A stretch of 47,695 nucleotides of DNA, taken from contig JALJEE010002916.1 of assembly GCA_023231475.1 (NCBI GenBank), positions 1-47,695 of the forward strand, read 5' to 3'. Of the stretch, positions 35,091-46,996 are shown piece after piece. Made by a program: the position numbers and the translations under genes. This DNA is from Seison nebaliae. Its lineage: Eukaryota > Rotifera > Pararotatoria > Seisonacea > Seisonidae. The notes beneath the pieces are model-generated. The model worked only from the letters and a program-made list of their open reading frames with translations, searched no databases and was not told the origin of the DNA. The first letter of the stretch is position 1. The number at the start of each line of letters is the position of its first letter.

Positions 35091-38000
35091 TCTTCACCAC
35101 ACTTCGGATATCTGTCGGATGAAACGATTAGAAAAAATTGCAATTAATTTAAATTACTTTCTATACTCAAATTCAAACGAATGAGGATAATGAACTTTTT
35201 ATGAAACATTAAATAACATTAACATCTGAATTGACTGTCAGTTAAGAAACATTTGATGGATAAATGATGTTGGTGGGGAGTATGTTTATTTTGTCGTTTT
35301 CAAAAGTAGAAAAGTAGCATTTGTTCCGGAGAAGAAATAGTATAAGTGGAGAATGGCGACAAATCGATTTTATTCGTTAGGAAATTAAGAAAATTATATT
35401 TGGAGAATGGAACGATTGTTGTGAGAGGTATTTGTATGAAGATAAAAGATTATTGTCATGTTTCTTATAGGAACAAGATAAGTGTAGATTGAATTTAACA
35501 CCAATTACGTCTGGTAAAATTGAAGGTCATACCGATTCAGTTGAACATTAACAAGAAAGGAAATTAATGATGGAGAAAGCGAATCGGACCGGATGAATTT
35601 GTCAGAATTTGCTGAAATTATTCTTTGGAAAAGGTCATTGTTTGTTGTGTCTGTGTTTGGAAGGGAGAGATTTTTCAACAGAAATAAAAGAAAAGGAATT
35701 CTACAAGAATTCCATCAGGATGAAAACATTAAATGGATTGACAATCATTCTCTAACAATAATTCTAGTCAATACCATTGTCGTTGATTAGTTCTCGTAAT
35801 CTCTTCAATCATTATCACAAAATTTACATTGTCTTCCTCCTCAAACAAAGTCCGTCACGATGGATTATGTAAAATTATATAATTATCTTCACTAACCATT
35901 AGTAAATCTACTTAGGGAGAAGGTTTTTTAGGTTTTTAAGAGATTGTAATGTGATACGAGCATTATTCATTAATTAAATGAAATATGTTCAATTCAATCT
36001 TTCAAATTCATCAACAGAATTGTCGACTGGGAGAAATAGGATAACATTTTGAGAATAAGTTGAAAATCTGTTGTGGAAATGATCTGGTAGTGGAAGGGGA
36101 GCAGGAGATGATGGAATAATAATTAGTGTTCTAATCATTTTTATCAAATCTATTTTTCTATCCAGGAAATGAAATTTGATTGTTTTCCTGATGATGAAAA
36201 AAAAGGAATCCTAAACAAAAATCGATTAGATGATCGAAGGAAGTGATGATAAGATTAAATTAATTCGAATTAAATATTGGGAATAAATGTGATGATAGAA
36301 ATCGATAAGGCTTTCCATCAATATTCGATTCTCTCAATACAAAACCGTAATAAAACGAATATTTTTGGGGCAATGGACACGTGTTCAGATATTGGTCGTT
36401 GGCGTATTGTCTCCTTGTCGATTACACTAACTAAGTATTTCGTCATACGATTGAATGTTGGAGAATGCTCAGCGTCGAAATTATCAAATTATGTCACATT
36501 CTCATTGAGAATGCACACCTTTAAGAAATATTCTTTACACGGAAATGAATATAATACACCCATATCTACCTCCATCATCTTCTCCTCCTTATTTGTCATC
36601 AAATTGTATGTCCGAAAAGGAAGAATAACACTTTTCTTAAATAATCAATATCCTTTCTTCAACCATAACTTCTCCATCTTCGTGATGAAATAATTTTCTT
36701 TTATCTCCCATCAATAATACTTTCAATCGTCGTCGTTTAAATGCCTGTTCGGGACAAGAACGTACCATTCAGACACTATGCAATTTATTCACTGCTTAAT
36801 CATGATGATTGAACTCATTCGAATTATTCCAATTATTCCATATCATTAGTCTACATGATACATAACAATGTACATGAAAATATCTTCGTTTAAAGAAGAC
36901 TTTAAAAGAAAAATAAATTGTCTCACGTTGTCGGAAATAACGAAATATCATCCCAAATGTTTCCCAAAACTTTTCTTCCTTCTAATGACATTTATACGTT
37001 CTCCTCTACAGCAACTCTCATTCTTATGTAACATAACGAATTGAACTGCATAATTCTGATTGACCCATTAGATCATGAATATCACTCACTTCTCCTAGAT
37101 TCCCAACTTTAATTTCCTTATTCATTTGCACTTTCCCACCAGTTCCCGGTTAATCTCAATACTGCTCATTCCATTCATAATATCAACTTCATTTGACTAA
37201 TCTCATAATTTTTCTTTGAAGTCCAAACAGAAATTTCTTTCAAATATAATTTTCTCACAAATTCTCTCACACAAATTTCCGGAAAAGAAATAATTAATTT
37301 GATCAACAACCATTATAGATTATTATAATTTTCTTGGTTAATCACAATGTTATGAAGACTTGAAAAGAATACTTCAACCATTTCATAAGAATATTGAAGG
37401 AAAAAAGTTCGATAAGGAAAAACTTTATCCATTGAACGAACATTACATTAAAATAAACAAAGAGTTTAGATTGTTATCGTGGTCTGTAATTGATATATTA
37501 AAAATTATTTTTAGTTATTATCGAATGAGAACCCAATAATGATAGTAGTACCATGCACTAATATCCTTTCTTCTTATTACACGTAAAAAAAGAAATGAAC
37601 TTCATTAAATGAATCATTTAGTTTTCGTTAATGAAAAAATTTTTTTTTTCATTTTCAAAGAAATATTTTCCTTATTATTTATTTTCAAGGATAAATGGAA
37701 GAAAGTGAAAACTTTTTATTTTTTATCGCACGAGAACACTATCTATCTGCTCCATACACTTCTCCTTCTACTTCTTATACACGACGAGCAGTCAACTACT
37801 TTTCCCCCTCACAAACCAAGCTATGGAACACTTGATATAAAATATTTTCTTTTGCACATTTACTTTTTTCTGCAATACTAACTCTTTCACCCTGGACCAA
37901 ATAGTTAATACTCGAAAGGAAAAATTCAAATGGACTATCCATTCTGAAATTACGCCGAAGAGGTAAGGCATTGATGATTTGAAGTGATAGTAAGAAACTC

Positions 38001-38679
38001 ATAAGTCTTACTAACAACCAATTCTTCTCGTCTGCACATGACTGAAATAATAAATATTTCATCCATTTACTCGTTATTAATTGTTACGTTCTCCATAATT
38101 TGTCTTATGTTCACAATCTTTTCCCTTACCATCAACTGAAGTATCAAGTTTCATTTAAAAATTCTTCTTTCTAACAAGAATAACTTCGGAAATGTTCTAA
38201 CTGAATAACAATCTCATTTCTCACAAAAAAAAAAGAAACCAAAAGAACATTCCCCCCACTGAATTGGGTAATGACGTCGAGAGAAATTGAATTTAACGAC
38301 TTTCTAAATCTTAGTCTCCTCCGAATTTACTCAAACTTTAACCGTGACATATTCCGTCCATCTGTTTTTTCTTGACAGTTTCATATAAAGTGTAACGGAA
38401 CGGAAACTGATATTTTTGAAGGCAATTTTTGACATATTTACTCTCAACAGAAATGCTCTAAAGTTCCTAATTTTTTTATGATGACACTCATACGGAGTAG
38501 GAAATTCAAATGATGAGACAGACACATTGAGCAACCAAATTAATCGGATTAATCAGTTTTACAGTTGATCTTTACAAAAGTTGTAAATAAGAAATGGTAA
38601 TGAAAATGGTTATTTGATGAAAAGAATTGAGAAATTTCCTCATACAATATTAATAAAACAAATAGAAGAGAATTGAAAT
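35091..38679. other. Region upstream of ERG with no convincing gene
   Basis: 3.6 kb between the ERG start and the SUGCT-like stop. Open frames include a plus-strand frame at 36277-36693 (138 codons, no features). A minus-strand frame at 38062-37796 has a possible TTTCAG acceptor and a hydrophobic stretch (LMSFLLSLQIINALPL). Neither resembles a known family. The region probably contains ERG upstream regulatory sequence. Confidence 0.45.
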
Positions 38680-39762
38680 TTATTCGATTTGACGAGTTAA
38701 TTGAATTTGGTGAGAAATGTTTCCTTTCCTACAATCAAATCGATCGATGGCTGATGATAATGAAGTGAGTGAATGAATCGACTTTTGAGCTTCATCGACA
38801 ATCTCAACTTTTCTCCAGGAATTCATCGCATTAAAATGAACGTCATTCTCCACCAATTGCTCGATTGTTTGCACAGGCCCATAAGGAAAATGGACATTCA
38901 TCTTCTCAAACAATTCGATCCAATCGACTAAATTTCTTTCTTTCATCACCGAACTAATAGTGTGAGTAAGTAATTCTCTATTTCTTACACGATCTCCATT
39001 CGTCACCGTTATTGGCGATAATTGTGATAATGATTGTGAATTGACTAATTGAACAAATTGTCGATATTGTTGATCACTTCCAATACCTAAGATGATATAA
39101 TTCCCATCGGAAGTCGGAAATGCCTGATATGGGACGATACTGGAATGGCCAGAGCCTAAACGTTTTGGTTCAATTCCATTGAATAGATACGAGGCGGCTA
39201 AATGAGTTAAAGTGCCCACTCCCATCAATTGTCGATTACAAGAAATATAATTCAATTTTTCTTCGTTTCGTCCATTATGAAAGAGACATGCATTAATGGA
39301 AGATAATGCTTGAAGTGCAACACAATATTCAATTGCAGGTAATCCAAGTGCCGTGGCATCACCGTCCATTTCACCAGTGATATATGCATATCCATTCTCA
39401 CCATCACTAGCGATCGATCCATCATATTCGTCAATGAATTCACAAAGAATTTGATTTGGAGAATTTCTCAAATTGAATTTATTCTTGTCATTTCTATCGA
39501 AGAGAATTATATCAAATAATTTAGATTTCTCATTTATGATATCGATCAATTGTTGTGGGTGTGACGGTGGAATGAATAAATATTTGCCAATATTCTCATT
39601 AATATCTTTCATTGACCTCTTCTTGACGATTCGATCAATTAAAGTGTTTGATGCGATTTTTGTTACTTTTCCTCCATATTCACTAAATATTCGACCACAC
39701 AATATGGCGGATTGAGAGGAGGCAATCTCCAACAATTGATAACCTTTAAGGAAGGAATTCAT
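38680..39762 (-). CDS. SUGCT: SUGCT-like CoA-transferase family III protein
   Basis: Intronless, 360 residues. The region AASYLFNGIEPKRLGSGHSS, then IVPYQAFPTSDGNYI and GSDQQYRQF, follows the succinate-hydroxymethylglutarate/glutarate CoA-transferase SUGCT. MNVHFPYGPVQTIEQL and the C-terminal block also fit. Family III enzymes form intertwined dimers and transfer CoA between acids; SUGCT makes glutaryl-CoA from glutarate in mitochondria. The N-terminal third is shorter and more diverged than usual: KGYQLLEIASSQSAILCGRI and SEYGGKVTKIA are recognisable, but the segment normally reading SITGYGQTGP is replaced by IDEYDGSIASDGENGYAYIT. No mitochondrial presequence is obvious. I cannot confirm the catalytic acid by eye, so activity is uncertain. 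Confidence 0.75.
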   Translation of the reverse strand: MNSFLKGYQLLEIASSQSAILCGRIFSEYGGKVTKIASNTLIDRIVKKRSMKDINENIGKYLFIPPSHPQQLIDIINEKSKLFDIILFDRNDKNKFNLRNSPNQILCEFIDEYDGSIASDGENGYAYITGEMDGDATALGLPAIEYCVALQALSSINACLFHNGRNEEKLNYISCNRQLMGVGTLTHLAASYLFNGIEPKRLGSGHSSIVPYQAFPTSDGNYIILGIGSDQQYRQFVQLVNSQSLSQLSPITVTNGDRVRNRELLTHTISSVMKERNLVDWIELFEKMNVHFPYGPVQTIEQLVENDVHFNAMNSWRKVEIVDEAQKSIHSLTSLSSAIDRFDCRKGNISHQIQLTRQIE

Positions 39763-40335
39763 TTATGTTAATTCGATTATGCTTCTAATTCATTCGACCA
39801 TCTTCCTTCCATAAATTCTACTAAAAAAATCAATTCTCATTTTCCTTAAATATCTTTCCTTTATAAAATTAATTTAATTTGAATTATTTTAAAATTTTAT
39901 TAATTATTATTTTCATCAAATTAAATCAAATACCACCAAATTCCATCAAATTCCATCAAAATTGATTTAATAATACGAATTGAACTTTTTAAATTGGTTT
40001 TAATAAAAAAATGTTTAATAGAATAAAGAGAGAAATGAAGTTGGAATGAAAGAAATAAAATATTTCCGATTTATTTTTAAGATGAATAATATAAAATTCT
40101 ATATTTCAATATCGTTCTGGCAAATGAAAAAGTAAATAGGTATATGGGAAGTGAATATAAATAAGAAGATTGTTATTGTTCTTTTTTTTTGGCAGAAGGA
40201 ATAAATCGGGATCGATTTTTTACTTCGTATTTTCTTCATACACGAATTTAGTATTTGTGCTGTTAAAAAAAAAGTAATAGGAACAATTCATTTTTCAATG
40301 AGAGTGGTGGTGGTATCATTCGACAGAATCCGGTT
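39763..40335. other. Very AT-rich spacer between SUGCT and NPF
   Basis: Contains short direct repeats (ATCAAATTCC and ATTCCATCAAA around 39915-39960). It should hold the NPF 3' UTR and the SUGCT promoter. Confidence 0.5.
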
Positions 40336-40734
40336 TTATCCAAATCTACAAAAGAGGAATGGTGAGAGGATGATGTGGATGAATGAAGTGAACCTTGGAC
40401 GACTAATGAGTACGTAGTAACGACGTAATTTCTCCATATACTCTCTCATCTGATCAAGGTTCTCGAATTTGGAGGGAGTCTCCGGCTTAAAAATAAGATT
40501 ACTGGAGAGTCGATTGAAAGTTCTTTTTCGACGAGTATCCGACTCGATTTGTGAGCGATGTAATTTGTTGGTTCTCAAAAGGAATTTCATGCAAGACAAC
40601 CGATTAAGAGAATTGGGTTGAATGCAATCATTTAATCCGATAATTTCGTTGACATCCGACATCATATCAACTTTGGAGGAGAAGCACATCAAATAGAATA
40701 GAATTGGTAGTGAAGTGATTTTGATGAAAAACAT
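40336..40734 (-). CDS. NPF: Neuropeptide F precursor
   Basis: Exons 40734-40394 and 40345-40336 with a 48-nt GTTCAC...GTAG intron; 116 residues. A signal peptide (ITSLPILFYLMCF) is followed by a propeptide with two cysteines and a basic site RRKR. Then comes a PP-fold peptide: KPETPSKFENLDQMREYMEK, LRRYYVLIS, RPRFG, stop. The final Gly is the amide donor, giving an RPRF-amide end. The intron splits the last Arg codon (AG|A), the position conserved across NPY/NPF genes, which confirms the model. The ligand should act on an NPY/NPF-type receptor in feeding and related behaviours. There is no C-terminal flanking peptide: the stop directly follows Gly. Intron retention keeps the frame open. Confidence 0.92.
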   Translation of the reverse strand: MFFIKITSLPILFYLMCFSSKVDMMSDVNEIIGLNDCIQPNSLNRLSCMKFLLRTNKLHRSQIESDTRRKRTFNRLSSNLIFKPETPSKFENLDQMREYMEKLRRYYVLISRPRFTSFIHIILSPFLFCRFG

Positions 40735-42168
40735 TTTTATATTGAGAGTTGTTATTCCTATCTGAATGAGCGAATTGCATGAAAATATTTCTGAAGGATG
40801 TATATCTTCTTCTGACCAATTATGATATGTTCATAACTTTTACGTTAAAGGAAAAAAAATCTAAATGGGGAATTAGAGTGGAATTGAAATGATATATAAT
40901 AATTATATGGAATTCATTCATTCAAATGTTCATCGTCGTTCAACAAAAGAAAGAAGATATTTCTCCTGATGGATGAGGCATAAATGGGAGAAAGTAGAAT
41001 TATTTCCGTTCCTCTTCCTTTGCACGAGATGAAAGTAGGAATGACATAATTACGGGTTGACAACCATAATAAATATTTTAGATGGAGTAAAAGAATGGAA
41101 CTGCTCCAATAAAAACAATGCTAATTGGATGATATGAAACGAATTATTTGAATAATGATGATACGTAGGAAATATTAGTTGCTTCTTCTTCTTCTTCTTC
41201 TTCTTCGTCTTTCAACCCTCATTCTTTCTCCCCCTCACTCATTCTTCCTTTTCACTCATTCTTACACTACCCGCCTCAAATCGTTTCTCCTGTCCCTCCA
41301 CTAGTCAAAGGAAGCTTTGTGCCAATTGCTTATTAGATAACATTTCCAAGTGGAAAATGATCTTTCCAAGTGTGTCAATTACATTTCGCGCCCAGACTAC
41401 ATAATAAGAAATGGAATGAGAATGATGAATGATCATTTAGTAGAGATCATTTAAGAGCATTTCCTTTCTGTTTCGTCCCCCCTCATTCGAATTGATGAGA
41501 ACATCCAGTGTGAAAGATGAAAGACAATCCAGAAAGATATATTATCAAATTAAAGTGTTAAACATTCCTCCTCTTCTCTCTAAATCACAATAACTTGTAT
41601 ATAACGAGAAAAAACGAATTGACATGGTGATGATGGATAATATGGTGCAGGAGAAAGAACAGGTAAGGAACGGTAGTGTTAATAATTATGGTGATTTCAA
41701 GTTGATTGGATGTTATAAATACGATTCGATTTTGATGAAGCTGACTGAAACCTTGATCCTAATAAACGATGCATGACTTACATAAATAGATAACGATCTA
41801 CATAAATATATAGAAGTGACGGATTTTAAATTGGGGGGGATGATGGAGAGTGATCGGACAAAAGGAATCATGTGGATAAGATTTAGATGTGCTAATAAAT
41901 GAGTGGTGAATGATTAAATGAGCTAACAATATATTCACTTACTTCATCGAAGTTTATTTCGCTTCGACGTTCTTCTCACGATTAAGTCATGACTCTTATT
42001 TCAATTATTGACAGAAACAATAAATAAACAATTAGTGATTGTATTTAACAGAAAATGGAAATGTGGAGGAAGATGGTGAATGAAGGTGGAAATGAAAATC
42101 TACTTTCATATATGACCCAATTTCGACATGTTTCGTTCACTTCCAAAAAATTTTTAATAAATTACATC
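40735..42168. other. Spacer between NPF and RECQL4
   Basis: 1.4 kb with no recognised gene. It holds the NPF promoter region and a perfect CTT microsatellite. Confidence 0.5.
41182..41206. repeat. (CTT)8 microsatellite
   Basis: Uninterrupted CTT repeat of 25 nt upstream of NPF, followed by a pyrimidine-rich stretch to about 41300. Confidence 0.85.
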
Positions 42169-45100
42169 TCAATCTACCACCTCCCACAATATCTGTCTAG
42201 CGATTTGTTGAATTTGATGAAAATCGATGTGGAGAAATCTCCGCCAAAATCTCTTTACCTTTCCCCATGTTTCCACGGGATAACAGGGACTACCAATTCC
42301 ATGGAATATTCGTGCAATTGCTCTCGCACTCAACTTCTTTTCTTCATTAAATTGTTCATTCAATTGAAGCAAGTCTTTAATCTCCCATCGAATTTCATCG
42401 ATCTCCTCACTAGATAAATTAATTTTTCTTACAGAATTATCTTTGAAAAAATTCTCGTCGTTCGTTATGAAATATTGGTTAAAGAATCGTCGTATATTTT
42501 CATCTGCTGCCGTTATCTCTTTGTTCGTTACTTCGTCGAAATGATGGGCGATTATTCCCCGCACACTTTCTTCACCGAATTTTCTCATGTTTTCGAGAAA
42601 GACGATCAATGACGAGAAAGATTTCGATGAAATTTTGTTGATTCGTTCAAAAATTTCATTACTCAAATGGTTGATGGTCGTCGTATTATTCACCAAATCC
42701 CAATTCAATATTTCACATCGTATACATGAGTCCGACCATTGTACGTTAATTCCAGATCGATAAACTTTTCCTTCAACTTAAAGAGAAGAATGTTCGAATG
42801 GAAAGAAGAGGAAGAAGAAGTTCTACCTGATCGAATGTATTGGAGATCATTCAATTCTTTCGTTAGTTCTTCCATCGTTAAATGGCGACAATTTATAATA
42901 TCGTGTGAATTGAATTTGATCTTTTTATCTTCGATTATACTTTTCTCTTTGATGATAGGAAACTGTTTTGACGATGAATTCGATGAAAAGGATATTTAAT
43001 TGGAAAACTTTCTGAAAGATTTCTTCAATTTGCGTCTGATCTTTGTAGCAATAAATTTCGCACTTGTAATTGCAATTTTTTAGTAGTTTAATATGTCCAC
43101 TCATTTCCAAATGTGTCAATATCGTTTCTAGAACTACGAAAAGAAAATGTTATTAGCAGAAGATAAAGTAGGAAACCTTCGATCTTCACATCATAAATTA
43201 ATGGAGATTTCTCGATGGAAATAAATCGTTCATGTGTCCCGTCGCCTGAACACCTACAAGTGAATTGGAAAAGATGTCTGAATAGTTGTTTCACACAATT
43301 TAAGTCGATCATCGTCGAATTGATATGTCGTTTCGCTTCATTCAATTCAACAGATTCCTTCAATTTCATCTTATTCGAATCATCTGAAATTATTTAAATT
43401 AAATAAGAAGAAATATAAAAAGTCGAACGATTTTCTTTCGAAAGAAATAAATGAGCATTCGCTTTCAACATATCTCGACCAGCACGACCTGTTTCTTGAA
43501 CATATGCTTCGATATTACTTGAAATATTATAATGAATAATTAATCGAACATTCGATTTATCAATTCCCATTCCTGTCAATCCAAATGATAATTAGATAAC
43601 ACGAAAATAATGGTAACCGAATGCGATTGTTGCGATCATAATTCGAATTTTATCTTTCATAAATTTCTTATAAATTTGTTTACGATTTGATGTTGATTTT
43701 CCAGCATGATAACTATCGAGCATTTCTGGTGAAATTATTTGTGCTAAATCCATTCTCAATAAATTGAGGAGGAAATCACAAGTATTCCGTCTCGAACAAT
43801 AAATGATAGCGACACCATTGTCATTTTTGTGATTGATCCATCTTTTTAATAATTGAATTAATGCTTCATTTCTATCTTCATCGAATGAAACGGTAAAGAA
43901 GATATTATTTCGAATAGTCTCATTAAATCGAATGACCGATCGATTACCGATATGAGAAACGATGTCTGACTCCATTTCTCTTGTGCATGTTGCCGTTAAT
44001 GCTAAGAAACAATCGACATTGAACTCGTCACGTAATAACTGAAAAGGAAGTTGATGAAACTATTCAGAAGAACTAACTTGACACACACGTAAATAGATAA
44101 CTCGGAAATTATAAGACCAATGAGAGATACAATGTGCTTCATCCATACAAACGAAAGCGATTCGTCTCTTCAAACATAATCGATGAAGAATATGATTTTT
44201 GGTGGTGGCTCCAGTCCAAACCATTTCAGGTGAAATCATCAGACAATGTATCGAGAGATCATTATCTAATTTATTCAACGTATTCTCTCGTTGCTTTTCC
44301 GTCAGGGAACTGTGCAATGTCACAATATTCAAACAATTCGGTGCATTCGATATCTGATCATCCATCAACGATACCAACGGTGAAATCACCAAAGTAATCG
44401 GTAAAATTTTCTCTTTTTTTTCTTCAAATATGAAAAGATTTAAACTGATAAAAAATCATAAAAATTTTTATTAAAACCAGTTTTTTTCCACATATCTCCA
44501 CAAAGTAAAAACGATGCAAATTGATAAATCAACGACTTTCCTGTATTAACCAGATGAAAAAAAAGAGAACATTATATAATCATGAAAATTATTCATTAAA
44601 AACCTGAAGCTGGTGGCACTACACATAAAGTAGATTTGCCTTCCAAAATGTGACGGATCGATTCTATTTGAAATGAATGGAAACCAGAATTAATTTTGAA
44701 ATATTTTTTAAGAATTTCTTCGAGAATTTCATCTCCCAATTCGCTACATTCTTCCCGTTTCTTTTCTAAATTGTTCGTCGAATTCATTTCTGGCTCATTT
44801 TCTACAAACTCCAATTCTTTCGTTTCGAATAATTGGGAAGAGTGTTCGGTCGTTTCCGATTGTTGAGGATATTCATCGTTCTCCAATATTTTGTCTAAAT
44901 CATCGTTGATATTATTCATTGCTAATTCGGCAATCTTTTGTGGACAGTTAGTCGCCCAATGTCCTTCTTCGTTACAACGGAAACATTTTGTTCCATCCGT
45001 CTGTGTCTTTTTACCTAATTTCGCCCGATAAACTTGTCTCTTACATCGATTACTTCGATTCTTTGTAAATTTACTACCATAACTTCTCTTATTATTAAGA

Positions 45101-46050
45101 CGACGATAATTTACTGATATGGTCGAGGCATTCCTCGTCATTCTCTTGTTTGAATGATTTTCCGTTACTCCCGTATCTGATGACGATGAAGATCGACGTC
45201 GTTTATTTGACATCGACAACTTTGTTGTATCATGTTGAGTAATCGTATCAATTTCATTCGTTTTTTCTACAATTTCAATTTCGGAAAGTTTTGATCGATT
45301 TATTTCACGATCGACATTTTCAATAATTTCATTCGTTACCGAAATCACTTCAGACATTTCATCCGATTTATCATTAACGTTCAAATCATTGCCAATAGAA
45401 ATCTCAATTTCTTGTTCAATCGACTCACTGATCGAAATTTTATTAATTCGAGAAATATCCTCTTTAATTTGTTCCTCATAATTCTTCAATTCAACTTTAT
45501 CCTTAAAATTCTTCACTTCAAAATTTTCTTCATTATTTTTCATTTCAATTTTATTTTCAAAATTCTTCTCTTCTGAATTATTTCCTTCAATCTTCTCTTC
45601 ATTATTATTCACATTAAAATCATCATCAAAACCGTTCAATTCTTCTGGTTCGAGTTGTGAAGTTAAAATTTCGTTGGTGAAGAAATTTCGATGATTCTCC
45701 AATATATCTGAATCGAATCGTCGAATGGGAAGTGAAGAGAATTTCGAACAAATATTTCGATCTTCGTTGACAGTCGCAACTCGTATCAATAAATTTAACA
45801 TATTCGATGATTTCTCTCGATTCTTCTTTTCACTGTTCTTCGATTGTCTAACCGTTTTCTTCTTTCCTTTATCTTTCCAATTTGCTACTGGTTTCTTCGT
45901 AGCCTTCTTCCTGTTTTCTTCCTCACCATACAAGAGGAATTGAGGACATCCAAATACTCGTTTCTCCATGAAAAAATTTAAGAAAAACAATAAAAATTTA
46001 TGAAAAATAGAAACATTAAACTTAAATCTGAAAATCCGCCAAAATTTCAA
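42169..46050 (-). CDS. RECQL4: RecQ-like DNA helicase Q4
   Basis: Nine exons: 46050-44604, 44540-44478, 44421-44078, 44038-43618, 43572-43429, 43383-43177, 43133-43009, 42962-42827, 42776-42169; 1164 residues, or 1137 from the Met at 45969 ([10 protein letters not shown]), which I prefer. A long acidic/Ser-rich N-region leads to a Sld2-like basic stretch ([15 protein letters not shown]) and a CCHC zinc knuckle ([15 protein letters not shown]). The helicase shows PPASGKS (Walker A), [49 protein letters not shown] and [11 protein letters not shown]. The C-terminus [27 protein letters not shown] is specific to RECQL4. The protein works in replication initiation and genome maintenance. Introns are 39-63 nt. 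The N-terminal Sld2 motif known from vertebrates is not visible, and Walker A departs from PTGAGKS. Confidence 0.96.
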
Positions 46051-46188
46051 ATAATGTTTAAAAAACGAAATTTTCTATTTGTATCAATTTTCACTTATTT
46101 CCATAGAAACAAATAACAGATTAATTATAAACAAACAGCTAATATCTAAATTTGACATTCTATAATTTAATACATCTAATTCATTAGA

Positions 46189-46996
46189 ATGGACATTCTG
46201 GAAGAGTTAGATCAACTCCAACTCGATGGAGAAGACAAAGAAAATAATTTAATAAAAGAATATCGGAAATTGAAAAATGCTGATGATCGAATGAATGAAT
46301 TACAACTGGAACTTGGAAAGAAGTTGAAAGAAAAAAGAGAAACAAATAAAATTTTCCGAATAGAAAACCATCAAATTATTTCATATTCGAAGAACGTTGC
46401 CAAAGTTAAAATTTAAGAGAAAATGAAAAATTTTCCATTTTTTCAAGTCTCTAGGAAATGAAACAATAAACTTAAATGATTACTATAAAGAACGGATAAA
46501 GAATATTGATGAAGAGATTGTAAAGATGAAAGAAGAACAAGAGAAGAGAATGAAGGAAGTGGATGAAAGAATAGAAAAATTAAATTCGATTATTGAGAAA
46601 TTGGAAGAAGAAGTGAGAGAATTGGCACCAATCAGAAGAATAGAAAAGGAACAAGAAGATAAAATCTTGAAAATTCGAGAAGAATTGAAGAATTTACAAA
46701 TTGAACAACAAATTAAATTGAATGAATTAAAAGAGAAATTTCAGTGGGAGACGAATGAATTCAGTCGGCGGATGGAAATCGATATTCAAATGAACATCGC
46801 TAAAGCTAACGAAGAAGCGAAGGAACAGTTGAAGAATAATTGTTTACGAGTGGCGATGAAGAACGAAGAACTACGAGAGAATTTAATAGAATTAATGATG
46901 AAAAGTCGTATTGCATTACGTACAAGGGAATCATTGAAATTGGAAAAGAATAAATTAATTGATGAATTACATAATCAAAAGTATTTCCGAATATAA
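46189..46996 (+). CDS. Coiled-coil protein, unknown function
   Basis: Exons 46189-46404 and 46448-46996 with a 43-nt GTTAAA...CAAG intron; 254 residues (the donor could instead be at AAC|GTTGCC, removing three residues). Almost the entire protein is charged heptad-like helix (EEQEKRMKEVDERIEKLNSI, ILKIREELKNLQ, RMEIDIQMNIAKANEEAKEQ). It resembles cilium/centrosome-type coiled-coil proteins (DUF4515-like), but I cannot assign a family. It is divergent from RECQL4, with 138-219 bp between the starts depending on the RECQL4 start, so the promoter is likely shared. Confidence 0.7.

Noticed and set aside
36277-36693. 138-codon plus-strand frame
   Set aside because: No signal peptide, domain or protein-like pattern; likely random.
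37796-38062. Minus-strand frame resembling a secreted peptide (leader plus LPLRRNFRM)
   Set aside because: Attractive dibasic site, but no recognised mature peptide and no confirmed splice context; left as intergenic.
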